A stretch of DNA of 54,687 nucleotides from Sporomusa acidovorans (GTDB lineage Bacteria; Bacillota; Negativicutes; Sporomusales; Sporomusaceae), in NCBI RefSeq assembly GCF_900101845.1, contig NZ_FNAM01000040.1:1-54687 (forward strand). Direction: 5' to 3'. Below are positions 26,348-36,282 of this stretch, one piece after another. The position numbers and the translations under genes were made by a program. Under the pieces are notes generated by a model. It was not told where the DNA came from and did no database searches. It saw only the letters and a program-made list of their open reading frames with translations. Positions within the stretch are counted from its first letter, which is position 1; every line of letters starts with the position of its first letter.

Positions 26348-26719
26348 CCTTATGTGCGGGAAATCGCGCCTATGGCCGCCCCGGCCACCCGCACCTACCA
26401 AGTGCGCATCAGTTTATTGAACCCACCGCCGGCAATCAAGTTAGGCATGACGGCCGCCGTATCCTTGACCAGTGGCGGCGATCAAACCACCGACCTGATT
26501 TCCATTCCCCTGGCGGCCATCTATCAAACCAATGATACGCCCAGTGTTTGGGTAGTGACTGATGGTATTGCCCATTTGCGGCCTGTTCAGATCGTCAATC
26601 TCGGTAATGACCATGTACAAGTGACCGGTCTCCGTCCGGGTGAAATCATCATCACGGCTGGCGTGCACAAACTCCGCAAAGGACAAAAAGTCCGGTTACC
26701 GGATGGTGTCCAACAATGA
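26348..26719 (+). pseudogene. RND adaptor, C-terminal relic
   Basis: The last about 122 residues of an adaptor related to that at 45868: VREIAPMAAPATRTYQVRIS, LGMTAAVSL, IPLAAIYQTNDTPSVWVV and IIITAGVHKLRKGQKV. The signal peptide, lipoyl and coiled-coil parts are missing: homology stops abruptly near 26348, and 26131-26347 has no recognisable relation to it. The stop overlaps the following RND start in ATGA, the same junction as at 46989-46992 in the intact locus. Confidence 0.88.
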
Positions 26720-28832
26720 ACACCTTTAATTTGGCCGAATGGAGCCTCAACCATAAACAACTAATTTACTATTTCATCACTGTCATTTTCCTGGGCGGAC
26801 TGTTTGCCTACCAGAATCTCGGCCGGATGGAAGACCCTGATTTTACTATCCGCCAGATGGTCGTATCGGTGGCCTGGCCTGGCGCAACCGCCCGCCAGGT
26901 GGAAGAACAGGTGACCGATAAAATCGAAAAAAAATTGCAGGACACTCCGGGTCTGGACTATCTGAAAAGCTATTCGCTGCCCGGGCAATCCGTAATTTAT
27001 GTATCCCTGAAAGAAGATACGGTTACCGCCGATAAGGTACAGCCCACCTGGCTGCAAGTGCGCAATATGGTCAATGACATCAAGGCCACCCTGCCGCAGG
27101 GCGTCGACGGCCCTTACTTCAATGACCAATTTGATGATGTGTTCGGCTGCATCTACGCGTTGACCGGCGATGGCTACAGCTACGAGGACCTACGGGAACG
27201 GGCGGAAACTATCCGCCGCACCTTGCTGACAGTGCCCAGTGTAAAAAAAGTCGATTTGCTGGGCGTACAGGCGGAAAAAATTTATATTGAAATCGAATCC
27301 GCCAAGTTAGCGCAATTGGGGCTTGCGCCATCTGACATTACCAGCGCCGTGCAGGCGCAAAACGCTATGACGGCAGCCGGCATGATCGAAACCGCTGCCG
27401 ATAACGTCTATCTGCGTGTTCGGCATGTTTGAAAATATCGATGACCTGAAAAATTTACCGCTGCGTTCCAATGGGCGCACCTTCCGCCTTGGCGATATCG
27501 CCAAAATTGAACGCAAGTACATTGACCCGCCGGCAACGAAAATGTTTTACAACGGACAACCAGCCATCAGTCTGGCGCTTTCCATGGAAAAAGGCGGCAA
27601 CATTCTTGCCCTGGGCAAATCCCTGGAACAAACCACAGCTCAAATCAAAAAAGAGCTACCGCTCGGGCTGGAACTAAATACCGTTACCAATCAACCCACT
27701 GTAGTCAAACAATCCATTGACGACCGACCCGTATCCGGTTATGCTCCGGATCAGCGGCCCGGATCACGACAAAGTCCGGGACATTGCCGGGAAAGCCAGA
27801 GACATCCTCGCCACTGACCCTAACCTTACCGATATCAGCTTAGACTGGAATGAAAAAAGTAAAGTCCTGCGCCTGGACATCGATCAGACTAAAGCCCGGG
27901 CGCTGGGTCTAGACAATCAGGTATTGACAGCCAGCCTTCAGACGCTGCTGTCAGGCGCGGCAGTTGGAGAGTTCCGAGAAAAAGATAAAACGGTCGGTAT
28001 TGTGTTTCGCGTTGATCGTGACAGCCGCCAGGACCTATCCCGTCTTAAGGATCTAAGCATTCACATCGACGGCGGCCGCTTTGTGCCGCTGGATCAAATC
28101 GCCAAAATCCGCTATGAGGCCGAAGAAGGCATGATCTGGCGACGTGATTTAAAACCGACGATTACACTCCAGGCCGATACTGCGGAAGGTGTCTTGGGAG
28201 ACGATGCGGCAATAGCTGCCTATGAACGATTAAAAGATCTCCGCACTTCCTTGCCGTCAGGCTACGATATCAAAATCGACGGTTCAGCAGAATCCAGTGA
28301 AAATGCTATGCGCTGGCTGCTTCAGCCTGTACCGGCCATGATAGTCCTCATAATTACCCTGCTCATGTTCCAGTTACACAACATTCCCAAGACGCTCATG
28401 ACCTTGCTGACGGCACCACTAGGAATGATCGGCGTCACTCCGGCGCTCTTGCTAACCGGACGCCCGCTGGGGTTTGTCGTACAATTAGGCATTCTGGCGC
28501 TGGCCGGGATTATCATCAGAAACTCGGTTATACTGATTGATCAGATAGACCGGCATATCGATGCCGGCGAACCGCTGTGGGATGCGGTCATCCATGCAAC
28601 CATCAGCCGGTTTCGCCCCATCATGCTCACGGCCGCGGCGGCGATCCTGGGCATGCTGCCGTTAGTATCCAGCATTTTCTGGGGCCCCATGGCTGTTGCC
28701 ATTGCCGGCGGACTCTTTGCCGCTACCGTTTTGACTCTCATCGTTTTACCGGTCCTGTATGCAACCTGGTACAAGGTCAACCAGCCTATGAGAGATACTC
28801 CGATAAAATTTCTATTTAATACAAGTACTTAG
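26716..28832 (+). pseudogene. RND efflux permease, broken by frameshift and deletion
   Basis: It starts like the intact paralogue at 46989 (MNTFNLAEWSLNHKQ, then RMEDPDFTIRQMVVSVAWPG). At about 27417 two bases seem missing (CGTGTTCGGC before ATGTTTGAAA), shifting the frame. After VVKQSIDD at about 27720 the sequence jumps, out of frame, to DPYPVMLRISGPDHDKVR, so about 310 residues including TM2-TM6 and the proton-relay aspartates are gone. The last 370 residues run open to 28832. No pump can result. Base composition is richer in GC than the neighbouring regulators. Confidence 0.9.
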
Positions 28833-28983
28833 CGGTTTATAATAGTAAGTAGTGTTAGCCCGAATTCCTTTACTTATCTACAACAAAACTATTAGAAAAA
28901 TGCTTAAGGCAATTATCCACCTTGAGACAAACACAAAACATTTGCAACCGTTGGTGGCAATGGTAATTTGCGGGGTGATAAAA

Positions 28984-30300
28984 TTGAAACATTTTTTGCT
29001 ACTATACCTTGTTACCTGCATACTGGCCTTTATTCCAGCCACAGGCCATGCCGGTGCGAAAGAAGATTACCAGGAAGCCTATACGCTCTATCTTACAGCC
29101 GCTGCCAGCGCGGCGGTCTATAATGACCGGATCGGCGAACTGGCCAATCGCTATTTGGAACAGGATGGCTGGCAAATTGATCATTACGTTCAGGCGCAGG
29201 GCCATACTGGTGCCCGTTATCTGATTGCTCAAAAAAAAGACGTCCCTTACTACCTGGTGGCCATTGTCGGCACGGAAAATGATAAGGATATTAAAATTGA
29301 CCTTAAAGTTGACAAAGTATATTTCGCCGGCAGTAATGAGGCGGAATTCGCTGCCAATGCTGCCAAAAAGGATGTTCCCGGTACCGAACCTAAAGTTCAC
29401 AAGGGATTTAATCAATTTGTCCAGGCCGGACTATCAGCCGTTTTACGCAATCCCCGGCAAACCAGTCTCTCACTTCCCGAGTTGCTCGAGTCTGACAAAA
29501 CCCGCAAATTGTACGTGACCGGACATAGTCTAGGCGGCGCAGCCGCTACCTTGGCCGGAGCCAGGCTTCTCAGTGCGGGCATCAGCCCGGAGCAGTTAAC
29601 AATCATTACCTTCGGCGCGCCTGCTGTAGGCAACGATGCCTTTGCCGCTAAATTTGAGCCTATTCTCAATTTAACCCGTGTTGTCAATTCCGGTGATAAG
29701 ATAACTGGTGCCTTGCAGACTCTGGTAGGCGGCTATCGGCAGTTTGGCCGGAAAATTAAATGGCAGCCGCCTGATACGGCAGATGACGCCCACCAACTAA
29801 CGGCCTATATCGATGCGGCGATAAAAAATTATTATGACAAACGCCGTTTAGCTCTTGCAGCCGGAGTACAGCTTCCACTCCCGTCTATCGACAAACAAAA
29901 AAATCCGGGACGTATTTATATTGCCCCGCTCGTCAATAACCTTCCTGCCGAGTTGGCGGCAGACTATTTATACATGCAGGAAGCATTGCTGAACGAATAT
30001 CAACAAACATTACCGGACTATGTCATAGCTAATAATCAGACTGACTGGCAGCAACCGGCCAGTGCCACCGGTAGCCGGTGGGCCATTGTCTCTGAAGTCA
30101 GCGCCATGCGTATCAAACAAGAAAAGAACACGTACCACATCACGTTAACGCAAACTGTTTATGATGTCACTACCGGCACCGTAACCGCTACTGCCACTTT
30201 CTCAACGGCAACCTACAACCTGACTCCCCTGGAAGCTTTCATTCACACTTTCAAAGGGATGCATGCTCATTTGACAGATCAATTTGCAAAAGCAAGTTAA
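28984..30300 (+). CDS. Secreted class 3 lipase
   Basis: 438 residues. I use the TTG at 28984: it begins a clean signal peptide (MKHFLLLYLVTCILAFIPAT, then GHA), and GGGGTG lies 6 bases upstream. The triacylglycerol-lipase (class 3) core has the nucleophile in VTGHSLGGAAATLAGA (Ser182), followed by TFGAPAVGNDAF and VVNSGDKITGAL, which likely holds the acid. The C-terminal 170 residues form an extra domain ending in TYNLTPLEAFIHTFK. It follows the second RND locus by about 150 bases on the same strand. A broken paralogue lies at 53055-53802 downstream of the third RND locus. Confidence 0.9.
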   Translation: MKHFLLLYLVTCILAFIPATGHAGAKEDYQEAYTLYLTAAASAAVYNDRIGELANRYLEQDGWQIDHYVQAQGHTGARYLIAQKKDVPYYLVAIVGTENDKDIKIDLKVDKVYFAGSNEAEFAANAAKKDVPGTEPKVHKGFNQFVQAGLSAVLRNPRQTSLSLPELLESDKTRKLYVTGHSLGGAAATLAGARLLSAGISPEQLTIITFGAPAVGNDAFAAKFEPILNLTRVVNSGDKITGALQTLVGGYRQFGRKIKWQPPDTADDAHQLTAYIDAAIKNYYDKRRLALAAGVQLPLPSIDKQKNPGRIYIAPLVNNLPAELAADYLYMQEALLNEYQQTLPDYVIANNQTDWQQPASATGSRWAIVSEVSAMRIKQEKNTYHITLTQTVYDVTTGTVTATATFSTATYNLTPLEAFIHTFKGMHAHLTDQFAKAS

Positions 30301-30490
30301 TGTTTTGATCATGACTGGAAAAATATTCTGTGGTCATATAGTTCTCGTACTCACTCAATTGCGGCCTTTATTGTTAACGAATATCTCTTGTCTCCTTTTT
30401 CGTGCTGTCTCAGCTATAAAATACATCAGCGACCACAGCCTTCAAGTTGGAAAGCCACAGACCAATGCTTTACCCAAACTGCAATAAAAT

Positions 30491-30524
30491 AAATATCCCC
30501 CGGCATTAGTCGGGGGGGATATTT
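30491..30524 (+). terminator. Terminator hairpin after the lipase gene
   Basis: AAATATCCCCCG and CGGGGGGATATTT-like arms pair around a short loop. The 30301-30601 gap otherwise holds only the leader of the cyclase gene. Confidence 0.7.
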
Positions 30525-30601
30525 GCTCGGACATTTTGACATTTTGTCACTAGCCATGACTAACAACGTTTCTATAAACTCTCACAATGGAGCGATGCAT
30601 A

Positions 30602-31183
30602 ATGAAAATTGATTTGTCCGTTACTGTTACCGAAGAAATTCTAAATTTAATGGTGAATATGACTGCCGCTGGTCAAATACCCCCTGTCGCTAAATTCGGC
30701 CATATCGGCACCCACTTCGACGCTATGGACAAAAAGTTTTCCCTGGAGAATACTGAGAGAAATGGAAAATTATTTGATGTCAGCCACGTAAAAGGAAGAG
30801 ATATTGAAGCTGGTGATATCCATATAGACGAAATTACCGAACACGATTTTATTATGTTCTATACGGGGTACTTAAAAGAAAAAAAGTATGGAACTCCCGA
30901 ATATTGTCAAAGCCATCCCGAACTATCAAATGCGCTAATAAGCGATCTTATAAATAAAAAGGTGAGCATGATTGGTATTGACTTTGCCGGTATCCGTAAG
31001 CCTGCCGAACATCACCGGGCTGACCAGTATTGTGCCGATCACGGTGTCTTTGTGATTGAAAATCTGGCGAATCTGGAGACATTGCTTGCAGCGGCTAAAG
31101 GTCAGACATTTATAGTACATACTTATCCTGTCAACTATGAAGGGCTGACGGGATTACCCTGCCGGGTTGTTGCCGAAATTTAG
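30602..31183 (+). CDS. Cyclase-family metal-dependent hydrolase
   Basis: 193 residues. The motif HIGTHFDAM (His34, His38, Asp40) is the metal-binding HxGTHxD signature of the cyclase/kynurenine formamidase family, and SMIGIDFAGIRKPAEHHRAD and FIVHTYPVNYEGLTGLPCRV are the usual later blocks. The reaction is hydrolysis of an amide or lactone of unknown structure. ATG at 30602 has GGAG 9 bases upstream; an ATG at 30587 overlaps that site. The stop overlaps the end of the convergent Rph-like relic by four bases. Confidence 0.85.
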   Translation: MKIDLSVTVTEEILNLMVNMTAAGQIPPVAKFGHIGTHFDAMDKKFSLENTERNGKLFDVSHVKGRDIEAGDIHIDEITEHDFIMFYTGYLKEKKYGTPEYCQSHPELSNALISDLINKKVSMIGIDFAGIRKPAEHHRADQYCADHGVFVIENLANLETLLAAAKGQTFIVHTYPVNYEGLTGLPCRVVAEI

Positions 31184-33291
31184 TGACTCTCCGGATTGTC
31201 CCCTTTCGCAGTTTCCGCGCCGTCTATGATCATCACATAGCCCTGGGTGCCATCTACCCGGATCTTTTGCCCGTCTTTGATCAACGTAGTTGCATCATCA
31301 ACCCCTACTACCGCCGGAATGCCATATTCACGGGCTACAACCGCCCCGTGGGTCATCAAGCCTCCCACTTCGGTAATAATGGCAATTGCCGATTGAAACA
31401 AGGGGGTCCAGCCAGGGTCGGTATGCGGCGCAACCAGAATCTCGCCTTCACGCAAAACCGCATTTTCCGGCCGGAAAATGACGCGGGCTATCCCTTCAGC
31501 GACTCCTGCCGAAACTGGACTGCCAATAAGCGTCCCCTCCGCAATAGGACCTCGGCGCGCAGGAACCACCACAATTTCTCCCTCACTTGTCATTACGCGT
31601 GGCGATTTTAGACTTTGATGCCATTGATACTGTTCCTTGCGCTTAGCGATCAATTCGGACGCGTTCACCGTCAAATTACCTTCCAATACTTGGATTAATT
31701 CTTCCAGGCTCAAAAAGTAGACATCTTCCGCCTGCATTAAAACCCCTTTTTGCACAAGCCCGGTCGCTTCCGCCAGAATCGCTTTTTTGCATTCACCCAT
31801 TACACTGATAAGCAAGTATTTGTGGTGCTCCCGCAAGCCCCCCATATTACGAAACACAGTAATCAGGCGGGTTAGAATCTTTTTTGGAAAATAGGTTCCT
31901 TCAGCCACGTCCATAATACGCCGTGCAGCCGCTTCCGCCTCTTTTTCGCCTTCGGCAAAACGCTGCCGGTGTTCACCAGATTGCAGGCTTTGTATATGAC
32001 TGAAGAGCGCCGCTACCAATTGTGTCGGAGCTTCATACCAGCGGAGATTGGTTAAGTCGATTTCACCCGGGCATCTCATGCCGTAATTGCCGATAAAAGT
32101 TTCAAAAGCCTGCCGGAACTGTTTGCCGCCAGGAATCCGTTCAAGCCCTGCATAAAAGGTTTGATCGACAGCGGTTTTGAGGTATGTCTGCACGTCGGGA
32201 AGTTCTCTAAGCATATCGGCCAGGTCACCGAGCTCCAATCCCATTTTGCTGGTAACATTCCCGGGAAGCGACTTATTTAGCTTGTTAAGCTCCGTGGTAT
32301 CTTTGAACCTGCGGACAATTATTTTTTTCAGCAGAGCATTGGCGATAATCCCTGGAGCAACATAAGGTATGACCCTGTTTAAAACCTCCGGCAGCAAGCT
32401 AGCTAATTGCTGATAAATTTCTTTTATCCGTTCGGCTCCTCGTACCCGGCCAATGGCCTGCTTAGTCTGTTTCATTCTTGCCTGCATGAAGTTTTCGACC
32501 TGGGATTTAGCAAGTTTTGGATCGCCGGAACGAAGATTGGTCCACACTTTTTTTATGATGGGGCCTACAACTCTTCGAACAGCAGCGAGGCCATTGACAT
32601 TTACTGCTTGGTGCCCTTCAAAAAACTCCGGACGTTTAATGATGGCCTCTACGGCCCGGCTCATGGCTTCGTCGGCGTTGGTCAATAGTTTTGGGAAAAC
32701 GAACCGCGCAATTTTGTAATGAAGCAGGTCGGTGATATCGATAAAGACCCTTCCGCCTGCCTCCTTGAATATATTAGCCGGAAATATGGTTCGCAGCACC
32801 GATAAACCTAAAGGCTTCATGGCGTCGGTCGCCATTTGCACATGCCGAAGGATAACAGCACCCGTAGCGGCTGCTGCGGAATGTCCGGCAGGGGGTACAG
32901 CGTGGTGATGGGGCGGCTCTGGACGATAAAAAACTCACCATTGGCCATACAAAACTCGATGTCCTGCGGTTTGCCATAGTGTCGCTCGATTTTTTTCCCT
33001 AACGCGGCCAGGTCCCTAATTTGGTGATCGGTGAGGGCTTGCGTCGCTTGTTGCGCCGGTGACAATTCGTGGGTAACTGTACCGCCGTCAGGCAAGGAAT
33101 AAATGGCTAACTTTTTGTGTGATATCTGCTTACTGATGACTCTATCATGTTTTACTTTGTAGAGGTCGGCGGATACCAGCCGGACACCAGGGCTTCTCCC
33201 AGGCCGAAGCTGGCGTCTATGGAAACGACAGTGCGATTTCCGCTAACTGGGTCGGCCGTAAACTTTAAATCAACACCAATCCTGATGAATT
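31180..33291 (-). pseudogene. Rifampin phosphotransferase/PEP synthase-like gene, broken
   Basis: The reading order on the minus strand is: end of the ATP-grasp domain (FTADPVSGNRTVVSIDASFG, LGEALVSG), then VSADLYKVKHDRVISKQ, GGEFFIVQSRPITTLYPLP-type end, the central domain starting VQMATDAMKPLGLSVLRTIF with GGRVFIDITDLLH, and the swivel domain with the phosphohistidine in GGLMTHGAVVAREYGIPAVV. The central block is close to rifamycin-inactivating Rph proteins rather than plain PEP synthase. One C seems lost at about 33175 and one at about 32845, each shifting the frame, and the N-terminal 170 or so residues are absent. The 553-residue frame at 31180-32841 is intact but lacks the nucleotide domain. 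Confidence 0.82.
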
Positions 33292-33506
33292 TTAAATACT
33301 AGTCAAGCTGAATCTATCGAATATTTTTACACGTGTTTCAATTCGTATACGCCTGTGAACAAATTTTCGTTTTGTTTTTAAGGACGTTAACTTCTTCATC
33401 TTCACTTTATTATCTTAGCTCGCCACCTAGCCCGCTAGTGGCACCAAGCGTCTCACCGGCGCGATCCTCCTGCTTTCGCCCATACGGAGATTTTTCCTGT
33501 TTATCC

Positions 33507-34094
33507 ATACTAAGTCAGGCGGCGCGCCGAAACCGGGTTACCCTGATTGCCGGCCTCAGCCTGCAGGAGAAACGGCTGCGCAATGCCGCTCTGGTATTTG
33601 CCCCGGACGGTTCTCTGATTCAGTCGTATAATAAGCAGCATTTGCTTTCCCCCTATGAAAACAGCTACACTCCCGGCAAAGACCTTGCATTACTGGAAAC
33701 CGGCGCAACCGCCAGCGCCGGAATTGTCATCTGCAAGGATATGGACTTTCTTTTGCCATCAAGGGAATACAGCCAGCAGGGGACCGGTCTCCTGCTGGTG
33801 CCTGCTCTGGACTTTCATACTGACGGCTGGCTGCACGCCCGTATAGCTATTCTACGCGGCGTGGAAGAAAATGTCGCCGTAGTCCGCGCCGCACAGTGGG
33901 GATTACTCACGGTCAGCGACAGCCGCGGCCGTCTGCAGGGAACAGTACCAGTCAGCAATCAGGATGAAACCAGCCTACTTGCCAAAGTTCAGCTGGGCAG
34001 CGGTTATTCTCTGTACAGCCTGCAGGGGGACTGGCTGGCCTGGCTCTGCTTGTTCGGAACGTCTCTGGCCCTCTTCCGGCTTAAGAGAAAATGA
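33507..34094 (+). pseudogene. Carbon-nitrogen hydrolase relic with C-terminal membrane helix
   Basis: The segment from ILSQAARRNRVTLIAGLSL onward matches the nitrilase superfamily: RLRNAALVFAPDGSLIQSYN with the Lys region (KQHLLSPYE) and the nucleophile in GIVICKDMDF. It ends in a membrane helix (WLAWLCLFGTSLALFRLKRK), a layout like apolipoprotein N-acyltransferase relatives. The catalytic Glu region and any N-terminal membrane part are missing. The frame is open back to 33333, but 33292-33506 does not look like this family. It is most likely a truncated remnant. Confidence 0.7.
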
Positions 34095-34294
34095 TAAAAC
34101 AACGCACTCCACCCTGATCCGATGATTCCTTCTTCTGAATGTCTGGATTCCACGGCAGTTCACATCTCGCATGCTTGTGGAAAATACAAAAATTCGCATG
34201 GAAAATACATTAGGGATTATCAATACAAGAAAATGATTTTCCGTCCTTCATGGCGAATATCTCCTTAAAAGTATTAATTGAGGAGTGATTCGTG

Positions 34295-34456
34295 ATGAAA
34301 CGATATACTACCACCACCCAAACGCCGATGTCCATTAAAATTGCCCACACCTATCTAAAACGGCTTGGGTTTGTTGAGTTTATCAATAAACATGTGAAAT
34401 GGGATGAAAAACAAGTTAATCTTACCCCGGGACAATCAAGTAGTAGTATATTGTGA
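34295..34456 (+). mobile_element. Transposase N-terminal relic (IS1634/DUF4277-like)
   Basis: Behind GAGGAG, an ATG at 34295 opens a frame whose first 47 residues (IAHTYLKRLGFVEFINKHVK, then WDEKQVNLTPGQ) look like the N-terminus of IS1634-type transposases with a DUF4277 start. At about 34435 it runs into unrelated sequence and stops. No inverted repeats were recognised. The 34095-34294 stretch before it holds no gene I can identify. Confidence 0.65.
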
Positions 34457-34589
34457 TAATGATAATATAACAGAAAAGTTAGTTGCGGAAGTTCAAAAAT
34501 CGGGTGTTTGCTGGCTAGGAGGGGCAAAGTGGTTAGGTAAATCTGTTATGAGGATAAGTGTATGCTCATATAAAACCAGCTATGATGAT
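34437..34589 (+). pseudogene. PLP-dependent decarboxylase/aminotransferase C-terminal relic
   Basis: About 51 residues: EKLVAEVQKSGVCWLGGAKW and MRISVCSYKTSYDD, which match the last part of pyridoxal-phosphate decarboxylases of the DABA/tyrosine-decarboxylase group. No upstream part, including the PLP lysine, remains. It joins the transposase relic directly on its left. Confidence 0.6.
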
Positions 34590-34669
34590 TCTAAGGCAGC
34601 GGGTACTCTTCAGGTTCGACAAAGAAAAACGGCGAATCTCCAATCCGCCGCCTTGCAAATCTTCCGCTA

Positions 34670-35092
34670 TTATTGCGCTAGTTTTATCATGGCTTCCGCA
34701 AGTATTTTTGTTGCTAACATCAATTCATCTAAATCAAGTTTTTCGTCAGCCTCATGTTCACCTTTAGAAATTCCTCCAGGAAAGGCCATACCAAACGCCA
34801 CAGTATTAGGCATTGTTTTTGCATAAGTACCGCCACCTGTAGTCATAGGTGCTACGTCTTTGCCAAAATGCCGACAAAAAATTTCAGTCAATGTCGTGAC
34901 CAAAAAGCTGTCTTTAGGATAATATAGAGGCTGGGTAATTTCGGGTATTTCCAATTTTAGTCCTAAAGCAGTTGTAGCTGCTTTGATTTTTTCCACTATA
35001 GTTTCCGGGTTCACAGTTACTGGTACACGGATGTCACAGCCAACTTCCCCATTCCCATTCTTCAAGGTAATCCGTGAAAAATTCAAGGTCAT
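34670..35092 (-). pseudogene. M20 dipeptidase (PepV/Sapep type), C-terminal relic
   Basis: 140 residues out of the usual 450 or so: DIRVPVTVNPETIVEKIKAA, then MTTGGGTYAKTMPNTVAFG and EADEKLDLDELMLATKILAE. These are the last lid-strand and the metal-binding C-terminal block (with a GEHEADE His/Glu) of PepV-like metallopeptidases. The N-terminal metal ligands are missing. Its ATG overlaps the stop of the upstream acetyltransferase relic (ATGA). Confidence 0.8.
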
Positions 35093-35262
35093 TGTCTATA
35101 AGTGGCTATATTTTTTAGTTCGCAAATACCATTAGGTTCACATGCTACCACACAGACACTCCTTAAATCACCATCATATAGAGCAAACATATCCCCGTGG
35201 TCTAAGTACCTATCAATCATGTCTTCTTGTTCATCCGCCAATAATAGTAAATCAAGAAATTG
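35089..35262 (-). pseudogene. GNAT acetyltransferase relic (interior fragment)
   Basis: In the frame next to the YbaK relic, QFLDLLLLADEQEDMIDRYL and MFALYDGDLRSVCVVACEPN, then CELKNIATYRQ, look like the N-terminal half of a GNAT N-acetyltransferase up to beta 4. The acetyl-CoA-binding loop (RxxGxG) that should follow is gone. Confidence 0.6.
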
Positions 35263-35549
35263 AATTTCATATATTTATATAAATCTGCTTCTGAAGCAAA
35301 ACTTAGCGGCCTGCAATGTAAATTCTTTCGAATTTCTTTCAAATTAACTCGCTTATTTTTGTGAAGCACTATTAAAAAATATCTTTGCTTTTTATCATCC
35401 CGAATAAATAGATTTTTAACTATTGCCTCTTTATTGTCGATATTCAATTTATCCATGTCTTCTATGGTATATACTGCTGGATATTCAATGACATCGTATG
35501 AGATATTCATACGTCCCATTACATCAAAAATTTTCTTACGAATATTCAT
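35217..35549 (-). pseudogene. YbaK/ProX-type aminoacyl-tRNA deacylase, truncated
   Basis: The first about 92 residues (IEYPAVYTIEDMDKL, NKEAIVKNLFIRDDKKQRYF, VLHKNKRVNLKEIRK, PLSFASEADLYKYM) match the start of YbaK/prolyl-tRNA deacylase-like proteins. The C-terminal part with the conserved GxxxxFG/HP region is missing, replaced out of frame by the GNAT relic. A good ribosome site (GGAGG) remains before the ATG. It heads a chain of three relics on the minus strand. Confidence 0.75.
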
Positions 35550-35583
35550 GCTCTGGTTTCCTCCTTTTAGACACGAGATAAAT

Positions 35584-36225
35584 TTATGGGTTAATACCCC
35601 TCATAGCCTTTAATACACCCACCAAAGGGTGAATCCTGTCCAATGTAACGGTAAAAACACCCCTGTCAAACAGACCGACTAATTCATCGGCATAGCAGGG
35701 CAGGTCTGTCCCCGGTCCGTAGCCGATTTGATCGTACTGGTTGGCATAGTTTTCCGGATCATCAAAAAACATGAGATCGCCGATAACAATCATCTCCAAA
35801 TTATCGCCAGCAAGGTTGATCATCTTATCCAGAGCCTTTTTTTTATCGACATGCTTTAAATGATGTAATGCATAGTTGCTGATGATCTTGTTGATTTTCA
35901 TCTTATCCAGGGGAAATTCTCTTTCCGGGGTTATAAAATCTCCTATATAAAATTCCAAGTTGGCGCAGCCGGCCTTTTTTAATTGATCGTTGGCCTTTTG
36001 AACCATTCCAGAACTTATATCGATTCCTATACCCCTTTTTATCATACCTGCTAATTCGATTAACTGGGTCCCCGTTCCACAACCGATGTCCAGTATGATA
36101 TCGGTTAAAGCAGGCGCTACTAATTGTGAGACCCTATCGGCGGAGAGTTTTCTATATTTGATGGAATCGGTTTGATAATGTTCACTTCCTTTATCGAATC
36201 TTGAGATTGTTACATCGTTTGTCAT
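35584..36225 (-). CDS. Class I SAM-dependent methyltransferase
   Basis: 213 residues. Motif I is ILDIGCGTGTQLIELA, the acidic residue after beta 2 is in GIGIDISSGMVQKA, and FYIGDF plus NKIISNYALHHL mark motifs II and III of the ubiquinone/menaquinone-type methyltransferase group. I use the ATG at 36225, with GGAG 9 bases upstream; two earlier ATGs are in frame. The substrate is unknown. It lies 57 bases downstream of the second MFS gene on the same strand, so the two may share a transcript. Confidence 0.9.
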   Translation of the reverse strand: MTNDVTISRFDKGSEHYQTDSIKYRKLSADRVSQLVAPALTDIILDIGCGTGTQLIELAGMIKRGIGIDISSGMVQKANDQLKKAGCANLEFYIGDFITPEREFPLDKMKINKIISNYALHHLKHVDKKKALDKMINLAGDNLEMIVIGDLMFFDDPENYANQYDQIGYGPGTDLPCYADELVGLFDRGVFTVTLDRIHPLVGVLKAMRGINP

Positions 36226-36282
36226 GGCATGCATCTCCATTCATTTAGGTTTGTCTATTCACAACTATAAAGATACCTGTAA

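Noticed and set aside
26201..26401. 66-residue minus-strand frame in the gap before the second adaptor relic.
   Set aside because: It is partly antisense to the adaptor relic, with no recognisable family; it may be unrelated filler from the rearrangement.
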